Origin: SG8-30 sp964406445
GTDB taxonomy: Bacteria > Pseudomonadota > Gammaproteobacteria > Steroidobacterales > Steroidobacteraceae
Assembly (NCBI GenBank): GCA_964406445.1
Contig: CAYORU010000002.1
Span: 186,001 to 250,000, forward strand
Reading direction: 5' to 3'
DNA length: 64,000 nt
Shown: piece after piece, positions 1 through 10,840 of the stretch
Position numbering within the stretch: position 1 is the stretch's first letter
Layout of the letters: each line of letters begins with the position of its first letter
Made by a program: the position numbers and the translations under genes
Notes under the pieces: generated by a model
Seen by the model: the letters and a program-made list of their open reading frames with translations, nothing else
Database searches by the model: none
Told to the model about the DNA's origin: nothing

Positions 1-309
1 ATCGAGATCCTCGCCGCGGCGCTGACCGGTTCCTCCTGGGGCTGGGAGGCGAGCTCTTTCTTCGACGACAAGGGCGGGCCGCCGGAGATGGGCCAGGTCT
101 TCATCGCCCTCGACCCACGGCGCCTCTCGGGCGGCGGCTACGAGTCCCGGATGGAGGTGCTCATGGCCGCCATCGCGGCGGAGCCCGGCGTGCGCCTGCC
201 CGGCGCGCGGCGGCTCGCGGCGCGCGAGCGAGCCGCGAACGAGGGTCTCGTCGTGCCGCGGGCGGTCTACGATGAAATCCGCGGGCTGCTGGCTGCGAGT
301 GGCAGCTGA
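1..309 (+). CDS. Ldh_2-family (malate/L-lactate/sulfolactate) dehydrogenase, C-terminal part
   Basis: The reading frame is open from base 1, so only about the last 102 residues are present. The visible part (LTGSSWGWEASSFF, then MGQVFIALDP) matches the C-terminal end of the Ldh_2 family of NAD(P)-dependent 2-hydroxyacid dehydrogenases, which includes (R)-sulfolactate dehydrogenase ComC, malate dehydrogenase and ureidoglycolate dehydrogenase. Family membership is read from the sequence. The ComC-like role is inferred from the next two genes, a SlcC-like dehydrogenase and a YeiH-type sulfate exporter. A 34-base gap to the next start suggests one transcript. The catalytic residues lie outside the window, so the substrate cannot be read. 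Confidence 0.75.
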   Translation: MEILAAALTGSSWGWEASSFFDDKGGPPEMGQVFIALDPRRLSGGGYESRMEVLMAAIAAEPGVRLPGARRLAARERAANEGLVVPRAVYDEIRGLLAASGS

Positions 310-343
310 CCGCGCCGCCTGTCCCCAATTCCCGGAAATCCCC

Positions 344-1270
344 ATGGCCGACATCGTCATCAGCGAGTTCATGGACGAGTCCGCGATCCGCGAGCACCTC
401 GCCGGCTTCGACGTGCTCTACGACCCGAAGCTGGTGGACGCCCCCGAGGCGCTGGCGGCGGCCCTCGCCGACGCCCGCGGCCTCATCGTCCGCAACCGCA
501 CGCAGGTCCGCGGCGCGCTGCTCGCGGCGGCGCCGCGGCTCTCGGTCGTGGGCCGGCTCGGTGTGGGGCTCGACAACATCGACGTCGAGGCCTGTCGCGG
601 GCGCGGCATCGCCGTGTTTCCGGCGACCGGCGCCAACGACCTGTCGGTCGCGGAGTACGTGATCACGGCGGCGCTCATGCTGCTGCGCGGCGCCTGGTTC
701 GCGAGCGCCGCGGTCGCTGCCGGCGAGTGGCCGCGCCAGCGGCTCATGGGTCGCGAGGTCTCGGGCAAGCAGCTGGGCCTGGTCGGCTTCGGCGCGATCG
801 CGCGCGAAACCGCCGCCCGCGCCCGCGCGCTCGGCATGTCGATCGCCGGCTACGACCCCTACCTGCCCGAGGGCCACGCCGCCTGGGCGGGTGCGCGCCG
901 CCTCGGGCTCGAGGAATTGCTGGCGACGAGCGACGTGGTGAGCCTGCACGTGCCGCTGACGCCTGAGACGCGAAGGCTGATCGATGCGGCTGCGATCGCG
1001 CGCATGAAGCCGGACGCAATCGTCGTCAACGCTGCGCGCGGCGGAGTCGTGGACGAGGCGGCGCTGGTCGAGGCGCTGCGCGCCGGGCGGCTCGGCGGCG
1101 CCGCGCTCGACGTGTTCGAGCGCGAGCCCGTGGACGCCGAGGCCGGCCGGCTGTTCGCAGGCGTTCCTAACCTCCTGCTCACCCCGCACATCGCCGGCGT
1201 GACCGTCGAGTCGAACGTCCGCGTCAGCGACGTCACCGCCCGCGCGGTGGCCGCGCAGCTCGCCGGATGA
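344..1270 (+). CDS. slcC: D-isomer-specific 2-hydroxyacid dehydrogenase, probable (S)-sulfolactate dehydrogenase
   Basis: This 308-residue protein is a D-2-hydroxyacid dehydrogenase. It has a Rossmann NAD-binding motif GLVGFGAIARETAARARALG in mid-protein. The catalytic Arg is in NAARGGVVDE, the Glu in the FEREP segment and the His in LLTPHIAGVT. The start MADIVISEFMDE resembles proteins annotated as SlcC, which oxidises (S)-3-sulfolactate to sulfopyruvate. ATG 344 was chosen because an in-frame codon at 272 would run into the upstream gene and adds 24 unconserved residues. The next gene overlaps by 4 bases (ATGA). With the Ldh_2 enzyme just upstream, the pair could interconvert sulfolactate enantiomers through sulfopyruvate. 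Phosphoglycerate or another hydroxyacid substrate is the alternative. Confidence 0.72.
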   Translation: MADIVISEFMDESAIREHLAGFDVLYDPKLVDAPEALAAALADARGLIVRNRTQVRGALLAAAPRLSVVGRLGVGLDNIDVEACRGRGIAVFPATGANDLSVAEYVITAALMLLRGAWFASAAVAAGEWPRQRLMGREVSGKQLGLVGFGAIARETAARARALGMSIAGYDPYLPEGHAAWAGARRLGLEELLATSDVVSLHVPLTPETRRLIDAAAIARMKPDAIVVNAARGGVVDEAALVEALRAGRLGGAALDVFEREPVDAEAGRLFAGVPNLLLTPHIAGVTVESNVRVSDVTARAVAAQLAG

Positions 1271-2265
1271 GCCCGGTCGCGGCGCGCGGCCCGCTGGAGC
1301 TGGCGCCCGGCCTCGTGCTGGTCACGGCGCTTGCCGCGGCGGCCTTCGTCGCCCGCGCGCTGGTGCCGGACATCCCGTTGAGCCCGCTGATGCTCGCCAT
1401 CGTCCTCGGCGCGCTGTGGCGGAACCTGCTCGGCGTGCCGGCCGCCGCGACGCCGGGCATCGCCGCCTGCATCCGCCTGCCGCTGCGCGCAGGCATCGTC
1501 CTGCTCGGCCTGCAGCTGACCTTCGGCCAGCTGCTCGACATCGGCCTGGTCGGCGCGATGGTGCTGGTCGCCTGCGTGGTCCTGACTTTCTTCTTCACCC
1601 TGGCGCTCGGCCGCGCGCTCAAGGTGGACGCCTGCCTCGCGCAGCTGATCGCGGCCGGCACCTCGATCTGCGGCGCCTCCGCGGTGGTCGCGGCCAATTC
1701 GGTGGTTCGCGCGCGCGGCGAAGCGGTGGCCTACGCGCTCGGGGTCATTACGCTCTGCGGCACGGTCGTGATGCTGCTCTTCCCCTTGCTCGGCGCCTTC
1801 GCGGGGTTGTCCGACCACGCCTACGGGGTGTGGATCGGCGCCTCCGTTCACGAGGTCGCGCAGGCGGTGGCCGCGGCCTTCGCGCATGGCGAGGCGGCGG
1901 GCCAGTACGGTACGGTGAGCAAGCTGACCCGCGTGCTGCTGCTCGCGCCGATGGTGATCCTGCTCGGCCAGGCGCTCGCGCGGCAGGCGGGGGTGGCGCG
2001 GGCGGACGTGCCGGTGCCCTGGTTCGCGTTCGGCTTCGTCGGCATGGTGGCGGTGGCGAGCAGCGGCCTCCTGCCGTCGCCGGCGCTCGGCGCGCTCGCG
2101 GTCGTCGCGCAGGCGCTGCTCGCGGCGGCGCTCGCGGCCGTCGGCCTCGAGACCGACCTCAGGCAGATTGGCGCGCAGGGCTGGCGGCCATTCGCGCTGG
2201 GCGCGGCGGCGACGGTGTTCATCGGAGGGCTCGCGCTGGTGCTCGTGATGCTGACCTATGCCTGA
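1267..2265 (+). CDS. YeiH/PSE-family putative sulfate (sulfite) exporter
   Basis: A 332-residue polytopic membrane protein of the YeiH (UPF0324, COG2855) family. It has about ten hydrophobic segments and the family-like stretches PLSPLMLAIVLGALWRN near the N-terminus, GTSICGASAVVAANSVV at about residue 135 and ASVHEVAQAVAAAF at about residue 195. Family members next to sulfonate-degrading enzymes are thought to export the sulfate or sulfite released by C-S cleavage (SuyZ-type genes). The start ATG overlaps the stop of the dehydrogenase upstream, and its own end overlaps the glpD start by 8 bases, so translation is probably coupled. Its place beside two likely sulfolactate dehydrogenases supports a role in sulfonate use. 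Transport has not been shown by sequence alone. Confidence 0.82.
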   Translation: MSPVAARGPLELAPGLVLVTALAAAAFVARALVPDIPLSPLMLAIVLGALWRNLLGVPAAATPGIAACIRLPLRAGIVLLGLQLTFGQLLDIGLVGAMVLVACVVLTFFFTLALGRALKVDACLAQLIAAGTSICGASAVVAANSVVRARGEAVAYALGVITLCGTVVMLLFPLLGAFAGLSDHAYGVWIGASVHEVAQAVAAAFAHGEAAGQYGTVSKLTRVLLLAPMVILLGQALARQAGVARADVPVPWFAFGFVGMVAVASSGLLPSPALGALAVVAQALLAAALAAVGLETDLRQIGAQGWRPFALGAAATVFIGGLALVLVMLTYA

Positions 2266-3754
2266 GGCGACGGCGGACACCTACGACCTGCTGGTCGTCG
2301 GCGGCGGCATCAACGGCTGCGGCATCGCGCGCGACGCCGCCGGGCGTGGCCTGTCTGTGCTGCTCGTGGAGCAGGACGACCTCGCGGCGCACACCTCCTC
2401 GGCCAGCACCAAGCTGATCCACGGCGGCCTGCGCTACCTCGAGCACTACGAGTTCGGGCTGGTCCGCAAGTCGCTCGCCGAGCGCGAGCGGCTGATCGAA
2501 TCCGCGCCGCACATCATGTGGCCGATGCGCTTCGTGATGCCGCACGACGCGCACCTGCGACCGGCCTGGATGATTCGCGCGGGGCTGTTCCTCTACGACC
2601 ACCTCGCGCGGCGGCGGCGCCTGCCCGGCTCGGCGGCGGTGGACCTCGCTCGGCACCCCGCCGGCGCGGCGCTCGACCCGCGCTTCACCCGGGGCTTCGA
2701 GTACTCGGACGGCTGGGTGGACGACGCGCGCCTCGTGGTGCTGAACGCCGTGGACGCGCGCGAGCGCGGCGCCACGGTGCTGACCCGCACGCGCTGCGAG
2801 TCGGTGCGCCGCGAGGACGGCGGGTGGCGCGCGGCGCTTTCCGGCGGCCGCTCGGTGCGGGCCCGGGCGCTCGTCAACGCCGCCGGCCCCTGGGCCGCGG
2901 AGTTCGTCGCCGGCCGCTCGCCGCTCGCGAGCCGGCACGGCGTGCGCCTCGTGAAGGGCAGCCACATCGTCGTGCGCCGGCTGTTCGAGCACGACTACGC
3001 CTACATCTTCCAGGCGCCGGACCGGCGCATCGTCTTCGCGCTGCCCTACGAGCAGGACTTCACGCTCATCGGCACCACCGACGTCGAGCACGAGGGCGAC
3101 CCGGGCGCCGCGCAGATCGGCGCTGCCGAGGTCGAGTATCTCTGCGGCATGGCCAATCGCTACTTCCGGCTGCGGATCGCCCCGGACGACGTGGTATGGA
3201 CCTTCTCGGGGCTTCGGCCGCTGCTCGAAGACGAGTCCGACGACCCCTCGAGCGTGACCCGCGACTACCAGCTCGAGCTCGACGCGAACGGCGCCCCGGC
3301 GCTGTCGGTCTTCGGCGGCAAGTTGACGACCTTCCGCGTGCTCGCCGAGGAAGTGGTGGACCAGCTCGCGCCGCGGCTCGGCGCCGTGCGCGGCGCCTGG
3401 ACGGCCGGCGTGCCGCTGCCCGGCGGGGACATGCCGGGCGCCGACTTCGACGCGTTCCTCGCCGGGGCGTCGGGATCATGGCCCTGGCTGCCGCCGCGCG
3501 CCCTCGAGCGCCTGGCGCGGGCCTATGGCTCGCGGCTCGGCGCCGTGCTCGGCGCGGCGCGCGGCCCCGCGGATCTCGGCGAGGAGATCCTGCCCGGCCT
3601 GTTCGAGCGCGAGGTCGACTACCTGCGTCGCGAGGAGTGGGCGATGAACGCCGACGATATCCTCTGGCGGCGGACCAAGCTCGGCCTGCATCTCGGGCCT
3701 GCCGCTGCCGCGACGCTCGATTCCTGGCTGGCCGCGCATCCCGCCGCCGGGTAG
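2258..3754 (+). CDS. glpD: aerobic glycerol-3-phosphate dehydrogenase
   Basis: This 498-residue FAD enzyme oxidises sn-glycerol 3-phosphate to dihydroxyacetone phosphate and passes electrons to membrane quinone. It begins with the dinucleotide-binding motif LLVVGGGINGCGIARDAAG, followed by SSASTKLIHGGLRYLEHYE, a GlpD hallmark. The FAD-binding return segment (IGTTDVEHEGDP) and SVFGGKLTTFRVLAEE lie in the second half. Length and domain order are normal for GlpD. The start overlaps the exporter gene by 8 bases and glpK follows after 29 bases, so all appear to be one operon. Coupling of GlpD to a sulfate exporter is unusual for glycerol operons, which normally carry glpF or glpR. Confidence 0.95.
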   Translation: MPEATADTYDLLVVGGGINGCGIARDAAGRGLSVLLVEQDDLAAHTSSASTKLIHGGLRYLEHYEFGLVRKSLAERERLIESAPHIMWPMRFVMPHDAHLRPAWMIRAGLFLYDHLARRRRLPGSAAVDLARHPAGAALDPRFTRGFEYSDGWVDDARLVVLNAVDARERGATVLTRTRCESVRREDGGWRAALSGGRSVRARALVNAAGPWAAEFVAGRSPLASRHGVRLVKGSHIVVRRLFEHDYAYIFQAPDRRIVFALPYEQDFTLIGTTDVEHEGDPGAAQIGAAEVEYLCGMANRYFRLRIAPDDVVWTFSGLRPLLEDESDDPSSVTRDYQLELDANGAPALSVFGGKLTTFRVLAEEVVDQLAPRLGAVRGAWTAGVPLPGGDMPGADFDAFLAGASGSWPWLPPRALERLARAYGSRLGAVLGAARGPADLGEEILPGLFEREVDYLRREEWAMNADDILWRRTKLGLHLGPAAAATLDSWLAAHPAAG

Positions 3755-3783
3755 GGTGGGGAAAAGGGAAGGAGGGGGCCACC

Positions 3784-5271
<1,488 letters not shown>

Positions 5272-5335
5272 CGATCTTCTGAAACAGGGCCTTGCCCGCT
5301 CGATTGCAGGAGCGACCCTCTGGCATCATCCAGTA

Positions 5336-5883
5336 ATGCCGCCGATCTCAAGACTGGGCAGGCAGTTGCAGGAGATCCTGGCGCGCCTCGAACGCGCTGG
5401 CGCGAGGAGCGCACTCATCGGCGGATTGGCCCTGGCGCCTTACCATGTCGTTCGGGCCACTCAGGACATCGACCTGCTGACCGACGCCGACCTCGCGGAG
5501 GCGGTCGACGCAGAGTTCGTGGCGCTGGGTTACCGCTGCATCCACCGAAGCGATGAAGCGGCGACCTATCTGCGCGGCGACGAACGCGTCGACCTGCCAT
5601 ATGCGCGGCGGCCCGTGGCGCGACGGTTGCTGCTCGAGGCCGATCCGCTCGCCACGCCGTTCGGCACCTTGCGGGTGATCAGTCTCTAAGGTTTGATTGC
5701 CTTCAAGCTGCAGGGGTTCGTCAACGATCCGCGCCGCACGCAGGATCTGGAGGACATCCGCGCCCTGATCCGCGCCCTGATCCGCGCCAACCGCGAAGCC
5801 GTGTACCGCGACGAGCTTCGCGATTCTTCCGGCTTTTCGACCGGGAGGCCTGGCTTGATGAACTCCTCGAAAACGCGGGTTGA
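5336..5883 (+). pseudogene. nucleotidyltransferase (AbiEii/MNT-like) pseudogene
   Basis: The intact first part (117 codons) carries the nucleotidyltransferase signature GGLALAPYHVVRATQDIDLL. It is stopped by TAA at 5687-5689. In the same frame the sequence continues as GLIAFKLQGFVNDPRRTQDLEDIRAL, the usual continuation in this family, so TAA probably replaced a GAA Glu codon. Further on, 12 bases (cgcgccctgatc) are tandemly repeated at about 5760-5785. At 5825 one base appears to be missing: after DELRD the frame shifts, and FRLFDREAWLDELLENAG followed by TGA at 5881-5883 reads in another frame. Three independent lesions argue for a decayed gene. An HEPN partner, which often accompanies these enzymes, is not seen. 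Confidence 0.85.
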
Positions 5884-6080
5884 GGCGCGTCAGGCGACGG
5901 TTGGCCCATCGCCGCTGGCAGCGAACGGAGGCGCGGCGCCGAGCCCGCCGTCCAGGCGTGACCCTTTCGCGGCGATGGACGACCTGATGGCCGTGATGGA
6001 GGCGCTGTGCCCCTCCTGGCCGCCGCGACCGGGCTTCGGGCCCATGCCACGCATGTTGCTCTGAGTTCGACGCCGCTACC
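5884..6080. other. intergenic region between pseudogene and convergent transporter
   Basis: About 200 bases with no convincing gene. A reading frame continues from the pseudogene to 6064, but it is only the out-of-frame extension created by the frameshift, and its low-complexity Pro/Ala-rich product resembles no family. No clear terminator hairpin was found. Confidence 0.5.
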
Positions 6081-7463
6081 TCAGCCGCGGCCGAGCAGCA
6101 GGTACACCACCGTCGAGATGATCCCGGCGAGCAGGAAGTTGAGCACCAGCCCCTCGCGCGCCATGCGCGCGATGCTGACCTGGCCCGTGGCATAGACGAT
6201 CGCGTTCGGCGCGGTCGCCACCGGCAGCATGAAGGCGCAGGAGGCGGAGATCGCGGCGGGGATCATCAGCAGTTCCGGCGGCAGCCCGGTCGCGAACCCG
6301 ACCGCGGCGAGCACCGGCATCAGCAGCGTCGCCACGGCCGTGTTCGAGGTGATCTCGGTGAGGAAGGTCACCACCAGGCAGATCGCGAGGATCAGCAGCC
6401 ACGGGTGCAGCGCCGACAGGCCGGCCAGTCCCTCGCCGATGAGTGTCGACAGGCCGCTGGCGGTGAACCCGGCCGCGAGGCAGATGCCGCCGGCGAAGAG
6501 CAGCAGCACGCCCCAGGGGATCGCCTCGGCCGTCGGCCAGTCGAGCAGTCGGCCGCCCTTGCCGTCGGAGACGAGGAACATCGCGACCACCCCCGTCAGC
6601 GCCACGGTCGCGTCCGAACCCGGGTCCACGCCGAGCAGGCCGGTCCAGCCGCCATGCGGTTCGGTCTGCGTGATCCACGCCGCCACGGTGAGGCCGAACA
6701 CCACGAGCACGCGCACTTCCGCCGGCCGCCAGGGTCCGGGCGGCTCGGTGGCGAGCGGCGAGGCGCCGGCGAGGCCACGGGCCAGCCATAGCGCGGCGAG
6801 CGGGATCGCGACCGCCACGATCGGCACGCCGATCGCCATCCAGCTCAGGAACCCGAACTGCCGCCCGGTCTCCTGGGCGTAGACGCCGGCGAAGATCACG
6901 TTCGGCGGCGTGCCGATCAGCGTGCCCATGCCGCCGATCGACGAGCCGTAGGCGATGCCGAGCAGCACCGGCACCACTAGCCGCGGATCGCGGCTGCGGC
7001 CGAGCAGGGCGAGGGCCATCGGCGTCAGCATCAGAACGGTCGCCGTGTTCGACACCCACATCGAGATGAACGCGGCCGTCAGCATGAAGGCGAGCACGAG
7101 GCGCGGTCCGCCCTGGCCGCCGACCACGCGGATCATGCCGAGCGCGAAGCGCTCGTGGACGCCGGAGCGCTCGAGCGCCTTCGACAGCATGAAGGCGCCC
7201 ATCAGGAGCAGGATCACCGGGTTGCCGAGCGCGGCCGCCGCCTGCTGGTGGGTGAGCACGCCGACGAGCGGCAGCGCCGCGAAGGGCAGCAGCGAGGCAG
7301 CGGCCACGGGTACGCTCTCGAACACCCACCAGATCGCCGTGGTGAGCGTGATGGCGGCTGTCCAGCACACCTTGGGGTCGAGGCCTGCGGCGGAGAGCGA
7401 AAGCCCGAGCGCGGCGCCGGCGGCGGGCCCGAGGGCGAGGGTGATCGACTTGAGCTGGGGCAA
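6081..7463 (-). CDS. SLC13/DASS-family sodium:dicarboxylate (or sulfate) symporter
   Basis: A 460-residue membrane protein with about eleven hydrophobic segments. It contains both substrate/sodium-binding SNT motifs of the divalent anion:Na+ symporter family: WVSNTATVLMLTPMALALLG in the first half and EITSNTAVATLLMPVLAAVG in the second. Members import C4-dicarboxylates, citrate or sulfate; the substrate here cannot be read. The start is uncertain. TTG 7463 has GGGAGG a few bases upstream and gives a short N-terminus before the first membrane helix; GTG 7496 and TTG 7523 are in-frame alternatives without a visible ribosome site. It is transcribed away from the CDF exporter gene. Confidence 0.87.
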   Translation of the reverse strand: MPQLKSITLALGPAAGAALGLSLSAAGLDPKVCWTAAITLTTAIWWVFESVPVAAASLLPFAALPLVGVLTHQQAAAALGNPVILLLMGAFMLSKALERSGVHERFALGMIRVVGGQGGPRLVLAFMLTAAFISMWVSNTATVLMLTPMALALLGRSRDPRLVVPVLLGIAYGSSIGGMGTLIGTPPNVIFAGVYAQETGRQFGFLSWMAIGVPIVAVAIPLAALWLARGLAGASPLATEPPGPWRPAEVRVLVVFGLTVAAWITQTEPHGGWTGLLGVDPGSDATVALTGVVAMFLVSDGKGGRLLDWPTAEAIPWGVLLLFAGGICLAAGFTASGLSTLIGEGLAGLSALHPWLLILAICLVVTFLTEITSNTAVATLLMPVLAAVGFATGLPPELLMIPAAISASCAFMLPVATAPNAIVYATGQVSIARMAREGLVLNFLLAGIISTVVYLLLGRG

Positions 7464-7610
7464 GGCGCCTCCCGCGCCGACGGCTGCGGCCCGCACTGTC
7501 GCCAAAACGGGCGGCCGGCGCAACGTCTGGAGGCGGCTGCGGCGCCGGCGCGGCTGAGCTGCGGCAAGCGCGGCGGCATCGCGACGGGCGTTGCGCTATC
7601 GTTGCCGCGC

Positions 7611-8516
7611 ATGGCGGCGACGACCCCACTCACGCGCTTCGCCTGGCTGGCCATCCTGGCGGCGGTCGCCACGATCCTGCTGAAGGGCGGCGCGTGGTGG
7701 CTCACGGGCTCGGTCGGCCTGCTGTCGGACGCGCTCGAGTCCTTCGTCAACCTCGCCGGCGCGCTGATGGCCTTCGCCATGCTGGCGCTCGCGGCGCGGC
7801 CGGCCGACGAGGACCATGCCTACGGCCACGGCAAGGCGGAGTACTTCTCGAGCGGCGTCGAGGGTGGGCTGATCCTGATCGCCGCGGTGAGCATCGCCTG
7901 GGCCGCGGTCGACCGGCTGCTGCATCCGCAGCCGCTCGAGCGCATCGGCCTCGGCCTCGGCGTCTCGGTCGTCGCCGCGGTCGTCAACTTCGCCACCTCG
8001 CTCGTGCTGATGCGCGCGGCGCGGCAGCACGAGTCGGTCACGCTCAGGGCGAGCGCCCACCACCTGATGACGGACGTCTGGACCTCCGCCGGCGTGGTCG
8101 TGGCGGTGGGCCTGGTGGCGCTGACCGGCTGGCTGTGGCTCGACCCCGCCGTGGCGTTGCTGGTTGCGGCCAACATCGTCTGGACCGGGCTCGGCATCGT
8201 GCGCGGCTCGATCGACGGCCTGATGGACCGCGCGCTGCCGGCCGACGAGATCGCGAAGCTGCGCGGCGTGCTTGACCGCTACACCGGCCCGCACGTGCGC
8301 TACCATGCGCTGCGCACGCGCCGGGCCGGCCGGCGCCGGTTCGTCGAGGTGCACGTGCTGGTCCCGGGCACCTGGAGCGTGAAGGACGGTCACACCCTGC
8401 TCGAGCATCTCGAGGCGGACCTGCGCGCGACGCTGCCGAACACCTCGGTGTTCACCCACCTCGAGCCGCTCGGCGACCCGGCGGCGATGAACGACCGCGA
8501 CCTGGACCGGCGCTGA
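7611..8516 (+). CDS. cation diffusion facilitator (FieF-like divalent metal exporter)
   Basis: This 301-residue protein has the CDF layout: a roughly 200-residue membrane domain with six helices and a cytoplasmic C-terminal domain of about 90 residues. The first half of the metal site is in LLSDALESFVN (Asp at about residue 41) and the second in SAHHLMTDVWTS (His-x3-Asp), as in Zn/Fe/Mn antiporters of this family. The C-terminal domain contains FVEVHVLVPGTWSV and ends LEPLGDP, typical of the dimerising metallochaperone-like fold. It should export Zn2+, Fe2+ or a similar ion in exchange for protons. The gene diverges from the SLC13 transporter. Confidence 0.92.
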   Translation: MAATTPLTRFAWLAILAAVATILLKGGAWWLTGSVGLLSDALESFVNLAGALMAFAMLALAARPADEDHAYGHGKAEYFSSGVEGGLILIAAVSIAWAAVDRLLHPQPLERIGLGLGVSVVAAVVNFATSLVLMRAARQHESVTLRASAHHLMTDVWTSAGVVVAVGLVALTGWLWLDPAVALLVAANIVWTGLGIVRGSIDGLMDRALPADEIAKLRGVLDRYTGPHVRYHALRTRRAGRRRFVEVHVLVPGTWSVKDGHTLLEHLEADLRATLPNTSVFTHLEPLGDPAAMNDRDLDRR

Positions 8517-8524
8517 GGCCCTGC

Positions 8525-10840
8525 ATGTCGATCTTCTCGAAATGGCGAGAAAAGGCCGGGCCGCCCCCGGATACACCGGAGGCCGGCGATGCCGGCGTAC
8601 CCGTCGAGCCGGCCGCGCCGGCCGATCCCGAGGCGCAGGCGCGCGAGGAGCAGGCCGCCCTCGAGCAGGCGCTCGCGGTCGGCGACATGGCCGAGGTGGG
8701 CCGGTGGGCGTTGGAAGGACACTCGACCCGCCTCCGCCAGGCCGCGGCGCAGGCCATCTCCGACCCGGACCAGCTGCACGCGCTGATCCTCGCCACCCGC
8801 CACGGCAAGGACAAGCAGGTCTACCGGATCCTGACCAAGAAGCACGACGCGCTGCTCGCCACCGCGCGCCGCGAAGAGCAGCTGCAGGCCGAGATCCGCG
8901 CCGCCGCAGCGGCTATTGCCGAATGCGCCGCGCGCGAGGCCGCGGCTTCGTCTGCGAGTACCCTTGCGCAGCTCGAGGCGCGCTGGAGCGCGGTCGCCGC
9001 GCAGGCGACACCAGAGCTGCACAACGAGGTGACCGCGCAGCTCGCCGCAGCGCGGCGGGCGCTCGAGCAGCACCTCGAGGAGCAGGCGGCCGAGCAGGCA
9101 CGGCAGCGCGCCGAGGCTGACGCCGCGGAGGCGGCGCGACGCCAGCGCGCTGCCGAGGCGGAGGCGGCGGCGGCCATCGCCGCCGAGGAAGCCCGCAGGC
9201 TCGAGGCCGAGCGGGAGGCAGAGCGCCAGGCGGAGGTCGCGAAGCGCAAGGCCGAGCAAGCCGCGGCACGCGAGATGCTCAGCCTGCTGCGGCAAGCCCA
9301 GGCCGCGCTCGGCCGGGGCACGACGGCACGCGCGGAGCGCCTGCGCGATGCGATCACGGAGAGGCTGCCCGAAGCTGCCGGCCTGCCGCCGTGGTTCGCG
9401 CGCCAGTTCGAGGAGCTGCAGTCGCGGCTCAAGGAGCTCGAGGACTGGAAGACCTTCCGGGTCGCGCCCAAGCGGGCCGAGCTCTTGCAGAAGATGCAGG
9501 CGCTCGTCGGCGCCCAGACCTCGCCCGAGGAACTGGCCCGGCACATCCGCCGGCTGCGCGAGGAGTGGCGCAGCCTCGAGCGGGGTGCGGGGCACGACGA
9601 CGCGCCCGAGGCGCAGCAGTTCGAGGAGGCGGCCGAGCGGGCCTACGCGCCCTGCAAGGAACACTTCGCGCGGCAGGCGGAGACTCGCCGCGAGAACCAG
9701 GGCAAGCGCGAGGAGTTGCTCGAGCGGCTGTCGGCCTTCGCCGCGGCGCAGGCGGGCGAGTCGCCCGATCTTCGCTTGATCAACCAGGTGATCGGCGAGG
9801 CGCGCGAGGAGTGGCGCCAGTACGCGCCGGTCGACCAGTCAGTCGTGAAGCCGCTGCAGGCGCGCTTCCACGCGCTGCTCGACGAGCTGCGTGGGCGCCT
9901 CGCGGCCGACTACGCGCGGAACCTCGAGGCGAAGCGCGCGCTGGTCGCCCGGGCTGCCGGCCTCGCCGAAGTCGAGGACACGCGCGAGGCCATTGCGGCC
10001 GCGAAGGAGCTGCAGCGGGCCTGGAAGACCATCGGGCTCGTGCCGCACAAGGAGGGCAATGCGCTGTGGGCTGACTTCCGGCGACACTGCGACGCCGTCT
10101 TCCAGCGCAGCTCGCAGGAGGCGGCGGCGCAGGCGGTGGCGCTCGAGGCCCAGCAGGGCGAGGCCGTCGCGCTGTGCGAGGCGCTCGAGCGGATCGCCGG
10201 GCTCGCGGGCGACGAACTCCCCCTGGCTCTGCAGGAAGTCGGCGAACTGCTCGGCCGCTTCGAGTCCCTCGAGTTGCCGCGCGCCTCGGCGCGCGAACTG
10301 CGCCAGCGTTTCGCCCGCGCGCTGGATCGCTGCCGCGAGGCCAGGCGTCGCGCCGAGGCTGCCGCGGCGCGCCAGGGCTGGGCCGAGCTGTTGGCCGCGG
10401 CCGCGCTCGTGCGAGCCTGCGCGCTCGCTGTCGCCGAGGGGCGGGACGCCGGGGACTGCGAAGCGCTTCGGGCGTCCGCCGAAAGCGCCGTCGCCGGGCT
10501 GGCGAATGCGCCGAAGGGCACAAAGGCGATCCTCGAGCGGCAGCTCGCTGCGGTTGCCGACGGCACGATAAGCACCGACCTCGCGGCGAACGAATCCGCC
10601 CTGCGGCTCTTGTGCGTGCGCGCCGAGCTGATCGCCGGCGTCGAGACGCCGGCCGAGGACCTCGAGCTGCGTCGCCACTACCAGATGCAGCGGCTGGTCG
10701 ACGCGATGGCACGCGGCGAGCGCGACACGCCCGGCGACCTGGACCGGCTGGCGCAGGAGTGGCTCCTGGTTGGACCGGTCGCCGCGGCCGTCCACGATGC
10801 GCTGTTCGCGCGCTTCGAGCGCTGTCGCGACGGCCTATAG
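8525..10840 (+). CDS. DUF349 domain-containing coiled-coil protein
   Basis: This 771-residue soluble protein has several DUF349-type helical repeats, recognisable as W-rich segments such as FRVAPKRAELLQKMQALVG, WRQYAPVDQSVVKPLQARFH and LQRAWKTIGLVPHKEGNALW. A long Ala/Glu-rich coiled coil lies at about residues 120-260. The first 30 residues resemble a short conserved N-terminal tag (MSIFSKWREKAGPPPDTPE). The function of the family is unknown, so no role is given. It follows the CDF gene after 8 bases, so the two may be cotranscribed, and its end overlaps the end of nuoN by 6 bases in convergent orientation. Confidence 0.85.
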   Translation: MSIFSKWREKAGPPPDTPEAGDAGVPVEPAAPADPEAQAREEQAALEQALAVGDMAEVGRWALEGHSTRLRQAAAQAISDPDQLHALILATRHGKDKQVYRILTKKHDALLATARREEQLQAEIRAAAAAIAECAAREAAASSASTLAQLEARWSAVAAQATPELHNEVTAQLAAARRALEQHLEEQAAEQARQRAEADAAEAARRQRAAEAEAAAAIAAEEARRLEAEREAERQAEVAKRKAEQAAAREMLSLLRQAQAALGRGTTARAERLRDAITERLPEAAGLPPWFARQFEELQSRLKELEDWKTFRVAPKRAELLQKMQALVGAQTSPEELARHIRRLREEWRSLERGAGHDDAPEAQQFEEAAERAYAPCKEHFARQAETRRENQGKREELLERLSAFAAAQAGESPDLRLINQVIGEAREEWRQYAPVDQSVVKPLQARFHALLDELRGRLAADYARNLEAKRALVARAAGLAEVEDTREAIAAAKELQRAWKTIGLVPHKEGNALWADFRRHCDAVFQRSSQEAAAQAVALEAQQGEAVALCEALERIAGLAGDELPLALQEVGELLGRFESLELPRASARELRQRFARALDRCREARRRAEAAAARQGWAELLAAAALVRACALAVAEGRDAGDCEALRASAESAVAGLANAPKGTKAILERQLAAVADGTISTDLAANESALRLLCVRAELIAGVETPAEDLELRRHYQMQRLVDAMARGERDTPGDLDRLAQEWLLVGPVAAAVHDALFARFERCRDGL

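Noticed and set aside
5693..6064. A separate small protein downstream of the nucleotidyltransferase
   Set aside because: Its first half is the continuation of the broken gene and its second half is an out-of-frame tail.
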